NCBI GenBank assembly: GCA_017640665.1
Contig: JAEPQE010000003.1
Coordinates: 248,001-312,000 of the forward strand
Direction of reading: 5' to 3'
DNA length: 64,000 nt
From: Balneolaceae bacterium
GTDB taxonomy: Bacteria; Bacteroidota; Rhodothermia; Balneolales; Balneolaceae
The position numbers and the translations under genes were made by a program. The notes below the pieces were generated by a model that ran no database searches, was not told where the DNA came from, and saw nothing but the letters and a program-made list of their open reading frames with translations. Positions 17,365-26,706 of the stretch are shown piece by piece; position 1 is the first letter of the stretch; each line of letters opens with the position of its first letter.

Positions 17365-18936
17365 ATGAATAACTATCGTTTTTTAATCTTGAGTATCATT
17401 CTGCTTGTTGCGGGATGCAGTGAAAACATCGAATATGATATTGTTATTCAAAACGGAACCGTTTATGATGGAAATGGTGGAGAACCTATTTCATCAGATG
17501 TCGGAATTATAGGCTCTGAAATTATCACCATAGGAAATCTTTCCCAAGCTAAAAGTAAAACTGTTATCGATGCCAATGGACTTGCGGTAACTCCCGGCTT
17601 TATAGATATGCATGCTCACCTCGATCCAATTCTAAATTTACCATTAGGCGAAAGCGCTGTAAGGCAGGGGATTACCACTTCGTTGGGAGGTCCTGACGGA
17701 TCAAGTCCATGGCCCATTGCGCAACACCTGGATACGCTGGAAAGCATTGGAATTGGAATGAATGTGGCTTATCTGGTTGGGCATAATACCGTTCGAAGAA
17801 ATGTATTAAATCTCGAGAATAGAGCGCCTACTGAAGCAGAATTGCTATTAATGGCCAGTCAGATTAGGCAAGGAATGGAGGAGGGAGCATTCGGAATTTC
17901 TACCGGATTAAAATATGTTCCCGGTTCATTCTCTAACGTTGATGAAGTTATTGAGCTTTCTAAACAAGCATCTGCTGCGGGAGGAATTTATACATCTCAT
18001 TTACGTGAAGAAGGATTGGGATTATTTCCTGCTGTGCAAGAAGCGATTACCATTTCGAGAGAGGCAGATATCCCGGTGATTCTTACTCATCATAAAGTGA
18101 TTGGTCAGCCGATGTGGGGTAAAAGTGTACAAACACTGGCAATGGTCGATTCAGCACGGGCTTTGGGGCTGGATATCAAAATGGATCAATATCCATATGC
18201 CGCCAGCTATACAAGTATTTCTGTAGTAATTCCCGGTTGGGCGAGGGCCGGAGGAAATGATGCCTTCAGAGAACGGGTGGCTGATCCTGTAGAGCGGGCA
18301 AAAATCAAAAAAGAAATTGAATACAATCTGCTCACTGACAGAGGAGGGGGAGATTTATCCCGGGTTCAGTTTGCAAGAGTGCGCTGGATGCCTGAACTGG
18401 AAGGAAAAACATTAAAGGATTGGGCAGCAATGAGGGGACTGGAACCAACACTGAGCAATGGAGCTGATTTAGTGATCGAAGCGCAGGTGAATGGAGGAGC
18501 TTCGTGTGTTTTTCATGCGATGAATGAAGAAGATGTGGAGCGAATCATGCAACACCCTATGACGATGATAGCTTCTGATGGTCGTCTTGTGGAGCCTGGA
18601 AACGGGCATCCTCATCCAAGATGGTATGGAACTTTTCCGAGAGTGCTTGGACGTTATGTGAGAGAGAGAGGGACTCTGACTTTGCCACAAGCCATCTATA
18701 AAATGACCAAGCTTCCGGCAACGTCTTTAGGACTGGAAGACCGTGGCTGGTTAGAAGAAGGAATGAAAGCCGATATCGTAATTTTTGATCCTGAGAAGGT
18801 AATTGATAAAGCTACCTTTGAAGAGCCTCACCAATACTCTGAGGGGATTCATTACGTAATTGTAAATGGACAGCAAGCCGTAAAAGAAGGAGAGTTTCAG
18901 GGCTTAAGGGCGGGTAAGGTGCTGAGGAAGAATTAG
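17365..18936 (+). CDS. N-acyl-D-amino-acid deacylase-like amidohydrolase, lipoprotein
   Basis: 523 residues. The N-terminus is a lipoprotein signal with lipobox LLVAGC, so the enzyme is anchored in the envelope. Amidohydrolase landmarks are VTPGFIDMHAHLDP (metal His pair), the ILTHHK segment, MDQYPYAASYTSI, and MIASDGRLVEPGNGHPHPRW, which strongly recall D-aminoacylases and N-acyl-D-glutamate deacylases. The C-terminal GLEDRGWLEEGMKADIVIFD closes the beta-sandwich. It would free D-amino acids from N-acyl derivatives for the D-amino-acid transaminase encoded two genes upstream. Last gene of the operon; the next gene is convergent, 28 bp away. Confidence 0.85.
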   Translation: MNNYRFLILSIILLVAGCSENIEYDIVIQNGTVYDGNGGEPISSDVGIIGSEIITIGNLSQAKSKTVIDANGLAVTPGFIDMHAHLDPILNLPLGESAVRQGITTSLGGPDGSSPWPIAQHLDTLESIGIGMNVAYLVGHNTVRRNVLNLENRAPTEAELLLMASQIRQGMEEGAFGISTGLKYVPGSFSNVDEVIELSKQASAAGGIYTSHLREEGLGLFPAVQEAITISREADIPVILTHHKVIGQPMWGKSVQTLAMVDSARALGLDIKMDQYPYAASYTSISVVIPGWARAGGNDAFRERVADPVERAKIKKEIEYNLLTDRGGGDLSRVQFARVRWMPELEGKTLKDWAAMRGLEPTLSNGADLVIEAQVNGGASCVFHAMNEEDVERIMQHPMTMIASDGRLVEPGNGHPHPRWYGTFPRVLGRYVRERGTLTLPQAIYKMTKLPATSLGLEDRGWLEEGMKADIVIFDPEKVIDKATFEEPHQYSEGIHYVIVNGQQAVKEGEFQGLRAGKVLRKN

Positions 18937-18964
18937 GCTTTTCCGAGGGATTAAGCGATGATCG

Positions 18965-21247
18965 TTAATTAAAAGTGCTGTTTTTAGTATTCTTTTTTAG
19001 AATAGAGGCTATCGTTTCTACCACTTTATCTGCATTATTTTTATTGAAACAAAGTGGCGGTTTGGTCTTGAGCACATTATCGAATGGACCATCGGTACTG
19101 ATGAGAATATGTTTTTCCCTTAATCCATTTTTTATATGATGAGCCAATTCAGTGTCAGGCTCTTTGGTTCCGCGTTTTACTATATCAATACCTAAAAATA
19201 ATCCTGAACCCCGTACATCGCCAATACATGGAAACTCTTTCTGAAGTTCACGGAATAAGCGTTTATAGTAATCACCAACTTCTTTAGCATTTTTCTGTAA
19301 TTCTTCTTTTTGAATCACATCAAGTACAGAAGAAGCAATAGCGCAGGAAACCGGATTTCCACCAAATGAACTAAAGAACTCGACTCCGTTTTCAAAGGAC
19401 ACTGCAATATCCTGTGTTGTAACCACTGCTCCCATAGGATGACCGTTGGCTATGGGTTTTCCAAGAACTACAATGTCAGGTATTACTCCTTGTGCCTCAT
19501 ACCCCCAAAAATGATCACCCAAACGACCAAAACCTGTTTGTACTTCATCACTTATACAAAGACCACCGTGCGCCCTGATTATTGGATAGATCTCTTTCAA
19601 ATAACCATTGGCTAAAGGAACCTGACCCCCGCACCCAACTATCGGTTCTGAAATAAAAGCAGCGATATTATTTAAGTCTGAATCAAGTTCCTTAATTGCA
19701 TCCTGTGCATATCGAATTCCTGCGCTACCATCATTAACAGTATATCTCCCTCTGAATGTATCAGGAATATTAGTTTTTAGGATATGATCCTTTTGTCCAC
19801 TTCCTTTTTTGTTATTGAACTTATAGTCGCTGATATCAATAGAAACCTGGGTATTTCCATGATATCCGTGCTCCATTACTACAACTTTATTCTTTTTAGT
19901 ATGAGTAAAAGCGAGTCTCATAGCCAAATCACTTGCAGCACTACCTGAATTCACAAAAAACACTTTATTTAAAGAGTCAGGGAATTTGGCCAACAATTTT
20001 TCCGCGTAATCGGCGAGTTCATCGAATATATATCGGGTATTCGTATTTAGCTTTGCCATTTGTTTTTGACCAGCTTCAGTGACTTCAGGGTGTGAATGGC
20101 CTACATGAGGAATGTTATTGTAAGCATCTAAGTAGGTATTTCCATAAACATCATACATATATTGAAAAGCTGACCTATTCATATAGACCGGATTATCGTA
20201 GCTCAAAGAAAGAATAGAGCTTATAGATGAATGTCTTTGTGCGACTTTTTGCTCCACAGAAACAGGGGCAGGAATATCATATCCACAAGCTGAAAAAAAA
20301 GCGTTTCTGGCTTTAACTGGATTTACTTCTAACCAGGAGTACAGCATGTTCCAGGCATTTTCTTCACTTGAAAAGGCGTAGTCATTTTCCGGCTCGTTTT
20401 TCTTTGCATGAGCAGAATTACATACACTGATACAAAGGCGGGCAGCAATCAGGTAATACAAAATTTCAAGTTCTTGCTGTTCTAGTGGAAGTACTTGATG
20501 ATAAGATTTTACCAGAATTTCAGCCCATTCCAGTGGATTCTCTTTATCATAACAGATATAAGTCGCCGCTACAGCTAGCTCGTTTATCAATGGAGTGAAA
20601 CATACATCTCCGAAATCAATCAGACCTGTTACCTGGTCATCTTTTGTAAGGATATTCCACTCGTTCGCATCTCCATGTATAAGAGAAGATCGCAATTTGG
20701 GTAGAATTGGAGAGACTTGCTCATCAAACTGTAGGAAAAAATACCGGACAAGATTCTTATCGTGTTCATCAGGGATATCAGATATGAAGTCCTTATTCAA
20801 ATACAGATGCTGAATATCCCAATTAAGTTTTCGGGCTTGAATAACATAATTATTCAGACCCATCAAGTGCATATTCATTTCCGCTAGAAAGCTTCCTAAC
20901 GAGCTAACCAATTTTTTTGAATGAGACACATCTCCTAAGAATTCACCTTCCAAAAAGGAAAGTGTTCTGCATATTTTGTTTTTTCCACTACTAGCAATGA
21001 TGTTTATAAAAGTCTCATCTTTAAAAGGAACAGGAGAGGGGAATCGGTCAGGAAAATTATCTGAAAGTGAAGCAAGGATTTCGTTTTCAGCAGTGATTAA
21101 ATCAATTTGCCTTTCAGAAAGAGGATAGGTTTTAAAAATATAAGTAGAGTCTTCAGTTGTTAAGCGATAATTGATATTGCTATAACCAACAAGCTTATCA
21201 AGCGAGGCTATTTTTGATGAAAAATGTTTTTGAAGATTCTTGATCAT
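18965..21247 (-). CDS. Fusion of a hydroxylysine-kinase-like domain and an AGXT2L-type phospholyase
   Basis: 760 residues. Residues 1-310 are an aminoglycoside-phosphotransferase fold: SLIHGDANEWNIL (catalytic loop) and TGLIDFGDVCFTP (metal Asp), as in hydroxylysine kinase. Residues about 330-760 are a class III PLP enzyme: NSGSAASDLAMRLA, EPIVGCGGQVPL, DEVQTGFGRLGDHFWG, PLP Lys in VVLGKPIANGHPMGAV (about residue 597) and EFFSSFGGNPVSCAI. The GKPxxNGHP and FGGNPVSCA pieces are those of ethanolamine-phosphate and phosphohydroxylysine phospho-lyases, not ordinary transaminases. One polypeptide could thus phosphorylate a hydroxy-amine and then eliminate phosphate and ammonia to give an aldehyde. 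The substrate, perhaps 5-hydroxylysine, is inferred. It converges on the D-amino-acid operon. Confidence 0.85.
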   Translation of the reverse strand: MIKNLQKHFSSKIASLDKLVGYSNINYRLTTEDSTYIFKTYPLSERQIDLITAENEILASLSDNFPDRFPSPVPFKDETFINIIASSGKNKICRTLSFLEGEFLGDVSHSKKLVSSLGSFLAEMNMHLMGLNNYVIQARKLNWDIQHLYLNKDFISDIPDEHDKNLVRYFFLQFDEQVSPILPKLRSSLIHGDANEWNILTKDDQVTGLIDFGDVCFTPLINELAVAATYICYDKENPLEWAEILVKSYHQVLPLEQQELEILYYLIAARLCISVCNSAHAKKNEPENDYAFSSEENAWNMLYSWLEVNPVKARNAFFSACGYDIPAPVSVEQKVAQRHSSISSILSLSYDNPVYMNRSAFQYMYDVYGNTYLDAYNNIPHVGHSHPEVTEAGQKQMAKLNTNTRYIFDELADYAEKLLAKFPDSLNKVFFVNSGSAASDLAMRLAFTHTKKNKVVVMEHGYHGNTQVSIDISDYKFNNKKGSGQKDHILKTNIPDTFRGRYTVNDGSAGIRYAQDAIKELDSDLNNIAAFISEPIVGCGGQVPLANGYLKEIYPIIRAHGGLCISDEVQTGFGRLGDHFWGYEAQGVIPDIVVLGKPIANGHPMGAVVTTQDIAVSFENGVEFFSSFGGNPVSCAIASSVLDVIQKEELQKNAKEVGDYYKRLFRELQKEFPCIGDVRGSGLFLGIDIVKRGTKEPDTELAHHIKNGLREKHILISTDGPFDNVLKTKPPLCFNKNNADKVVETIASILKKNTKNSTFN

Positions 21248-21317
21248 ATAGAAATGTATTGGAATCTGAGAAGTGTTCCAATGCTTTATGATACCTATTA
21301 AATAAACCGGAAATAGT

Positions 21318-21851
21318 TTATCGGTCTATATTATAAGTGATGATTTTGAGCCCATCCGGAAAGGTTTCTGTATCAATTAAATTCCATTTAGCCTTTTGTG
21401 TGGAACTTCCAAAAATAGGAATGCCTTCTCCCAGTATAATAGGGTTTAACTTTAATTTTAATTGGTCTATCAATCCATTTTCTAATAACCAACCGGCAAA
21501 TTCTCCACCTCCGCAAAGATATACATCAGTTTCAGATGATTCTCTTATTTCCTTTACACGCTCCAGAGATTTAGTTTCGATATGAACGGTTTCTGCCGGG
21601 TTCTCAATGTTGATTGATTCAGAAAAGATATGGTGTTCCATATGAGGGTAAGCAGGTTGACCAGGTTTAAGCCCAAATTGATAGCCGAATTCATAGGTTC
21701 TTCTGCCCATAATTACAGTCTTAAACTTTTGCAGATCTGAAAGGTATTTATCAACACCTTCTCCACCCGAAACAAAGGCACTTATATCATCATTTTTTCC
21801 AGCGATAAAACCATCAATGGAGCTCGCTACGTAATAAGTTATCTTTGGCAT
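21318..21851 (-). CDS. Dihydrofolate-reductase-fold protein (RibD C-terminal family)
   Basis: 177 residues, one RibD_C/DHFR-like domain as in Bacillus YyaP. KITYYVASSIDGFIAG opens the fold; VIMGRRTYEFGYQFG and DVYLCGGGEFAGWLLE match the NADPH-binding segments; IILGEGIPIFG closes it. Probably an NADPH-dependent reductase of unknown substrate; it lacks features of a true folate enzyme. It begins 2 bp after the end of the upstream serine hydrolase gene, so the two are probably co-transcribed. Confidence 0.88.
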   Translation of the reverse strand: MPKITYYVASSIDGFIAGKNDDISAFVSGGEGVDKYLSDLQKFKTVIMGRRTYEFGYQFGLKPGQPAYPHMEHHIFSESINIENPAETVHIETKSLERVKEIRESSETDVYLCGGGEFAGWLLENGLIDQLKLKLNPIILGEGIPIFGSSTQKAKWNLIDTETFPDGLKIITYNIDR

Positions 21852-21853
21852 TA

Positions 21854-23257
21854 TTATAGCTTTTCAAATTTTAAATTGGTTACTCTTCCCGCATCTAGTT
21901 CGAAACCAGTAATTTCTCCATCTATTCTGCTAAAGCGAAGCAACAGGTTTGATGTAGAAAAAGCATCAGCTTTCTCTATTGTTAGTTGCATGGGTTCCAG
22001 ATGAGCCAGTTTTACATTTAAAGTATCGTTTTTCATAAATATGCGATAGCTAACATCCAATTCATGAGAATAATAATCACCTTCAAAATCTTTTAAGTGT
22101 AAGGCAGATGGAAGTTCTTTTTCCTTTGTCTCGGTGTTTTGGTTATTGCTAAGGGGTTCTTCTGAAGGTCTTTCCTCCAATATATCCTTCAGCAGGATAT
22201 CAGCCACTTGGTAAGTTTTTCGTGTTGGGTTGGCATCTCCTCGATTAGCAAGAATAATCACAGAAAATCTTTGATCCGGAAACCTTAGCAATTGTGCACG
22301 ATAACCTGCAAGGCTACCTGCATGATTCACAGTTCTCAATCCCCGGTAGATTCCATTTCTCAACGCAAAAGCATAGCCGCTACTTTCCCCATTATTAAGA
22401 AGTCCTTCTTCATGCATTTTATTGATAATAGCCGGGCCGCCTTTACCTAGCTTGTTGTCATAAAAATTGTTATCCCAAAGTGCGAGGTCTTCAATGGTTG
22501 AATACACTCCGCCTGATCCGACTAAATCAAATCTCATAATCAAATTATTAAATCCACTTCCATCACTTTTCTTTTGATAACTGAACACCTTGTTTTTGAT
22601 TAGATCAGTGTTATCGTCATAAAAAAGGCTGTTGCTCATCCCCAGTGGTTCGAAAATATTCTTCTGAGCAAATGCACGTAACGATTGTCCCGCTGCTTTC
22701 TCAATAATCATCGATAACATGAAATAGCATGAATTGCTATATAAATACTTCTCACCTGGCGGAAAATTCAACTCCTGCTGTCTTTTTATAAGTTCATAAA
22801 CTTCATGTTCTTCAATATGATCCAGATAGTTTCGACCTTTTAAGTACATCAAGGTCAGATAATCTCTAACACCACTTGTATGATGAATAAAGTTTCGGAT
22901 AGTCAGAGGAGCATCATATTCAGGAAAGTCAGGAAGGTATTTTTGGATCGGGTCGTCCAGATTTAACTTTCCCTGTTCTTCAAGAAGCAAAATGCTAAAC
23001 GTAACAAATTGTTTGGAGACAGAACCTATGTAAAAAACAGAGGATGAAGTTATTTCTATATCGTGTTCCAGGTCACCGATACCGTAGCCTTTTGCGTAGA
23101 TCAACTTTCCATCTTTCATAATTCCTAATGCCGCACCTGGAACATCAGGTTTATCCCACTCCAAAAACAAGTTATCTATAGCTTGCTGTTCTTTGATCTG
23201 GGCAAATGAAAGAAGAGAAAAAAAGCACAAGAACAAGGTGAGTGTATATGTTTTCAT
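21854..23257 (-). CDS. Exported serine hydrolase, beta-lactamase/class C family
   Basis: 467 residues with signal peptide (LTLFLCFFSLLSFAQ). The S-x-x-K nucleophile is Ser79-Val-Ser-Lys82 in YIGSVSKQF; the Tyr-x-Asn element is YLYSNSCYF; and NHAGSLAGYRAQ is the third, His-x-Gly, element. These place it among penicillin-binding-protein-like esterases/peptidases (family S12). The last 100 residues after RPSEEPLSNN form a small beta domain common in such proteins. Role could be peptide or ester hydrolysis in the periplasm; it should not be read as an antibiotic resistance gene. Confidence 0.9.
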   Translation of the reverse strand: MKTYTLTLFLCFFSLLSFAQIKEQQAIDNLFLEWDKPDVPGAALGIMKDGKLIYAKGYGIGDLEHDIEITSSSVFYIGSVSKQFVTFSILLLEEQGKLNLDDPIQKYLPDFPEYDAPLTIRNFIHHTSGVRDYLTLMYLKGRNYLDHIEEHEVYELIKRQQELNFPPGEKYLYSNSCYFMLSMIIEKAAGQSLRAFAQKNIFEPLGMSNSLFYDDNTDLIKNKVFSYQKKSDGSGFNNLIMRFDLVGSGGVYSTIEDLALWDNNFYDNKLGKGGPAIINKMHEEGLLNNGESSGYAFALRNGIYRGLRTVNHAGSLAGYRAQLLRFPDQRFSVIILANRGDANPTRKTYQVADILLKDILEERPSEEPLSNNQNTETKEKELPSALHLKDFEGDYYSHELDVSYRIFMKNDTLNVKLAHLEPMQLTIEKADAFSTSNLLLRFSRIDGEITGFELDAGRVTNLKFEKL

Positions 23258-23400
23258 AGTCCGATTTTTATGAATTGAATTGATATCAAAATAAGACGCT
23301 TACTATTTTGGGTATAGTACTGAACGAATTCGAACTATGAAAATAGCCATCTGCTTTTTTATTCTTTCATTCAATTCTTGCAATCTTTAAAAAGCTTCAG

Positions 23401-24162
23401 CTATTCATATAATTCATCAATATCTGCTTTACTTATTTCAAAGAGTGTACGACCTATTTTTTCTGTTACATCTTTAAAAAATTTTTCACCCTTTTCTTTG
23501 GTCGCCAATCTTGGGTCACCTATCCCGGTATCTTCTGTTACCTTCGACCACTTACGTTCAGCCCATAGCCAGTCTTCACTGAAGGATTTAATCTTGTTCT
23601 TTTTTTCTTTTCCATCACCCCACTTTTCAATAGGCAAAACCCATTCAGGTTTTAAGTGTAGCATTAGACTGGTTTCCATTTCTTCAGCATGATCTCCGGA
23701 ATTTTCAAAATACTTGCCACGCTCAAGGGCTTTAAACCAATCTGAAGAACAGATAAACATTTTTGGGAACTTTAATCCCAATTCCCTCACAAAAGGTTTA
23801 AAATCATTTCCTCCGTGACTGTTAAATATCAAAAGTTTGTGAATATTCTGTCGGTTCAGAACTTCAATGATGTCTTTCAAAATCATGAACTGTGTACTTG
23901 GATTTAGATTAATATCCAGGTAGATATCCGACTGACCGGTATTCACCCCAAATGGAACTGGAGGGAGTACAATGACTTTTGCGCCTTTTTCCCAAGCTAT
24001 CCGTGCAGCTTCGGCAGCGAGCAGTTCCGCTTCTATAATATCAGTCGCATAGGGTAGATGATAGTTATGAGCTTCTGTAGCTCCCCATGGTAATATTGCT
24101 AATTCAAAATCAGCATTTTTTATATAATCCCAATTTGATTCAGCTAAGATGTAAGGTCGCAT
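23401..24162 (-). CDS. Creatininase-family amidohydrolase
   Basis: 253 residues spanning a single creatininase domain. Metal ligands appear in LPWGATEAHNYHLPYATD (Glu30, His35, Asp41), PFGVNTGQ, NSHGGND (the hallmark loop) and GDHAEEMETS near the C-terminus. Members hydrolyse cyclic or linear amides, for example creatinine or N-formyl groups in riboflavin-related pathways, or act on modified peptides (MftE). Nothing in the surroundings identifies the substrate. It stands alone between a convergent-type gap of 175 bp and the serine hydrolase region. Confidence 0.88.
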   Translation of the reverse strand: MRPYILAESNWDYIKNADFELAILPWGATEAHNYHLPYATDIIEAELLAAEAARIAWEKGAKVIVLPPVPFGVNTGQSDIYLDINLNPSTQFMILKDIIEVLNRQNIHKLLIFNSHGGNDFKPFVRELGLKFPKMFICSSDWFKALERGKYFENSGDHAEEMETSLMLHLKPEWVLPIEKWGDGKEKKNKIKSFSEDWLWAERKWSKVTEDTGIGDPRLATKEKGEKFFKDVTEKIGRTLFEISKADIDELYE

Positions 24163-24337
24163 ATATATTTAGTTATGAAATCAGCGTCACGAAATTTTAT
24201 ACTATGGTTTCCAATTTACAAACTTAAGAATCATAATAAAGAATCAGTTGGTGTTAGCTACGATTAAATTACATCGAACGCATTAAGTGATAAAATTAGT
24301 TATCGAGGGAAAATTTATAAACAAATACTAATCCCGT

Positions 24338-24736
24338 ATGACTAGAAAGACTATGTCAGCAACACTTCGCATTGCTGCAATCTATAATATTTTGTGGGGA
24401 GCGTGGGTTGTTCTATTCCCAAATCACTTTTTTGAGCTCGTTGGAATGGATCTTCCACGGCATACGATGATCTGGCAGGGGATGGGCATGGTGATTGGTG
24501 TTTATGGGCTCGGATATTGGTGGGCGGCTCAGGATCCACTAACACACTGGCCCATTCTAGCCGTAGGTTTTTTAGGAAAGATATTTGGTCCGATTGGTTT
24601 TTTTGTGAACTATGCTCAGGGAATAGTTCCATTTGAATTTATATATACCCTATTCACCAACGATTTTATCTGGTGGATTCCTTTCTTCTTAATTTTGAAA
24701 AAAGCCAATAAGGAAAAGAAAATTAAGTGGATTTAA
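24338..24736 (+). CDS. Small four-helix membrane protein
   Basis: 132 residues with four predicted transmembrane helices (about 10-28, 46-63, 70-92 and 104-122) and a basic tail (KKANKEKKIKW). I recognise the type from Bacteroidota genomes, where it is sometimes misnamed alkyl hydroperoxide reductase; there are no cysteines or redox motifs here to support that. The motif FELVGMDLPR and GFLGKIFGPIGF are the most distinctive pieces. It overlaps the DoxX-like gene by 10 bp. Function unknown. Confidence 0.75.
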   Translation: MTRKTMSATLRIAAIYNILWGAWVVLFPNHFFELVGMDLPRHTMIWQGMGMVIGVYGLGYWWAAQDPLTHWPILAVGFLGKIFGPIGFFVNYAQGIVPFEFIYTLFTNDFIWWIPFFLILKKANKEKKIKWI

Positions 24737-25107
24737 AGAAAGTTAACCTATTTCTTCTTTCAGGATTTTATATAATTGCGGGGATTAATCATTTTATAAA
24801 CCCCGAATTTTATTATCCACTCATACCCGACTACTTGCCCTTTAATGAAGCTATAAACTACGGGAGTGGGCTTGTTGAAATACTCCTTGGAATCGGAGTT
24901 TTGACTAAGAAAACGAGAACACTTTCAAGTTATTTATTGGTAGTAATGTTGGTGAGTTTTATTCCTGCTCATATTTATTTCATTCAGATTGGAAGTTGTA
25001 CGGATACTGGTCTGTGTGTTCCTGAATGGATTAGCTGGAGTAGGTTAATAATCATCCATCCACTTTTGATTGCTTGGGCATTATCCGTCGGCAGATCTGA
25101 AAGTTAG
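24727..25107 (+). CDS. DoxX-family membrane protein
   Basis: 126 residues from a GTG start inside the end of the previous gene; no ATG exists early in this frame. Four hydrophobic segments and the opening FLLSGFYIIAGINHFINPEFY with YGSGLVEILLGIGVL are typical of DoxX/DoxD-like quinone-linked or uncharacterised membrane proteins. The pairing with the preceding four-helix protein suggests a small membrane complex. The stop overlaps the convergent DUF3667 gene by 4 bp. Confidence 0.78.
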   Translation: MDLKKVNLFLLSGFYIIAGINHFINPEFYYPLIPDYLPFNEAINYGSGLVEILLGIGVLTKKTRTLSSYLLVVMLVSFIPAHIYFIQIGSCTDTGLCVPEWISWSRLIIIHPLLIAWALSVGRSES

Positions 25108-25865
25108 TTTTCAGTTATTGAAAAAATTTCAGAAAAAGAGAAAACTAAAAACAATACAAGAGTAAGCAATATTACATATAGTACATAAGTGAGTATAAAC
25201 CGGAACACTACAGATATTCGTGTTTCTTTTAAGAAAAACTGTAAGAAAACGAAAACTGCGTAACCTATCGAACCTCCCAGGGTGAGCATAATCAACAAGT
25301 CGAATTCCCCAAAGAAAAAGGTCAGTATAGCAGAAATAGAGTATATAATGGCTTGTTGCCCGGTTATGTAGGCATTAAGTACTACATGTTCAAGATAGTT
25401 GAATTTAAACTTTAAGAATGAGAGAAAAGAAGCAAGGGAGAATACCGGGATAAGCATTAAAGTGGTATATGCATAGTTTCCTGTGAACCATTTAAGAATC
25501 GTCAGCGGTTTACCATCCGGCTCAGAATCATCTGAACTACTTGCAAAACCAGTTACGAAATCATTCAGGAAGGTGTCACTTTCCAGAAAACGTGCGATAA
25601 AGAAATATATAGTAGATAAAATCAGTACATATCCGACAGGCTTAAAATGCTTCTTCCTTTTGCCTTCGAGGTATTCCCTGATAGAATGGCCTGGCCTTAC
25701 GAAAAGCTGATTAACAGTATAAAAGAAGCCCCGGTTAATCTGAAAAACACTATCTGATAAATCATTAAAGAAACCAGAGAAATTGATTCTTCCAATGCCG
25801 GTACTTTGTCCACAATGCTTGCAGTAATTTCCATCAACAAGTTGGTTGCAATTTTTACAGTTCAT
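25104..25865 (-). CDS. DUF3667 zinc-ribbon membrane protein
   Basis: 253 residues. The N-terminal zinc ribbon has two Cys pairs (CKNCNQ...YCKHCGQ, residues 3-19). The following FRKPGHS-like segment, here FVRPGHSIREYLEGKRKKHF, precedes five or so transmembrane helices from residue 80 on. This is the standard DUF3667 layout of Bacteroidota. Function unknown; a role in metal-dependent sensing or envelope maintenance is only a guess. No partner gene is evident. Confidence 0.85.
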   Translation of the reverse strand: MNCKNCNQLVDGNYCKHCGQSTGIGRINFSGFFNDLSDSVFQINRGFFYTVNQLFVRPGHSIREYLEGKRKKHFKPVGYVLILSTIYFFIARFLESDTFLNDFVTGFASSSDDSEPDGKPLTILKWFTGNYAYTTLMLIPVFSLASFLSFLKFKFNYLEHVVLNAYITGQQAIIYSISAILTFFFGEFDLLIMLTLGGSIGYAVFVFLQFFLKETRISVVFRFILTYVLYVILLTLVLFLVFSFSEIFSITEN

Positions 25866-25886
25866 TTATTCGATTATCTACACAGT

Positions 25887-26705
25887 TTAAAAATTAGCAT
25901 AAAAAACTCCTTGGTGATTCATAAAGGTGCCATCTTTACGATTGAGGTCTAATTTGCCACCTCCAAAATTCGAGACAGGTAATCCTAACTCCTGAAAGAT
26001 ACAAGCCGTGGAGGCAAAGTCCCAGATGCTACCGCCTCCGGTTTCTTTTTTTGGGTATTTGATCATACAAGCCGGACCATGTTCAAGCACCCGGATACCA
26101 TTAATTACAGAAGCACCGCCGGACATTTCTTCGAATCCCTTCAACCCAAGTTCATCAACATATTTTTGCAGAAGAGCTTTCAATTCGGTAAGAAGAGGGG
26201 TGTCTTTTAGTCTCTTATCGGTTACGTAGGTCAAATAGTCGTTCCTGTTACTGATTTTCCAGAGAGATTCATTTTTAAATACTCCATGTCCTTTAGCAGC
26301 ATGATATAATGTATCTGTATTTGGATCGTAAATTACGCCAATGTGTGGAGTCCCATCTTTTGCAATTAAAGCGATGGAAACGGAAAAGCCGGGCTCTTTA
26401 TTTATAAAATTCAGTGTTCCGTCTATAGGATCAATGCACCAGAAAAACTCCTTCTTGAAACGACTCCCGTCGTCTTCAGTTTCTTCTGTTAGCAATGCAA
26501 GATTATATGTATCGCAAGAGGGAAGTAGGTGAGAAAGAATAATATTTTCACATTCCCTGTCAACTTTTGTGACTACCTGCGAGGCATAGTTGGTTCCACC
26601 TACTTTTTTCTCAAAGGTGACATCCTCGTCCATATACTTCTTTATATGTTGTCCGGCAGCAAGTGCAGCTTTAATGGCAATTTCTTTAAGTCGGATCAGA
26701 TTCAT
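25887..26705 (-). CDS. Inositol-monophosphatase/CysQ-like sugar phosphatase
   Basis: 272 residues. IMPase fold: KVDRECENIIL, LLTEETEDDGS (metal Glu pair), FWCIDPIDGTLNF (metal Asp), GVIYDPNTDTLY and GGSIWDFASTACI, where the last metal Asp is in WDFA. Members hydrolyse inositol phosphates, 3'-phosphoadenosine phosphate or fructose-1,6-bisphosphate. The gene directly follows (1 bp) a small-molecule kinase, so the pair may phosphorylate and dephosphorylate the same or related compound; this is inferred from position only. Confidence 0.85.
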   Translation of the reverse strand: MNLIRLKEIAIKAALAAGQHIKKYMDEDVTFEKKVGGTNYASQVVTKVDRECENIILSHLLPSCDTYNLALLTEETEDDGSRFKKEFFWCIDPIDGTLNFINKEPGFSVSIALIAKDGTPHIGVIYDPNTDTLYHAAKGHGVFKNESLWKISNRNDYLTYVTDKRLKDTPLLTELKALLQKYVDELGLKGFEEMSGGASVINGIRVLEHGPACMIKYPKKETGGGSIWDFASTACIFQELGLPVSNFGGGKLDLNRKDGTFMNHQGVFYANF

Positions 26706-26706
26706 T

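Noticed and set aside
21854-23257. Beta-lactam resistance gene
   Set aside because: The SxxK/YxN/HxG set fits general S12-type peptidases or esterases with an extra domain, not a true class C beta-lactamase.
23337-23390. 17-codon lipoprotein-signal-like frame (MKIAICFFILSFNSCNL)
   Set aside because: It resembles a cut-off lipoprotein leader, but it is too short to support as a gene or a convincing remnant.
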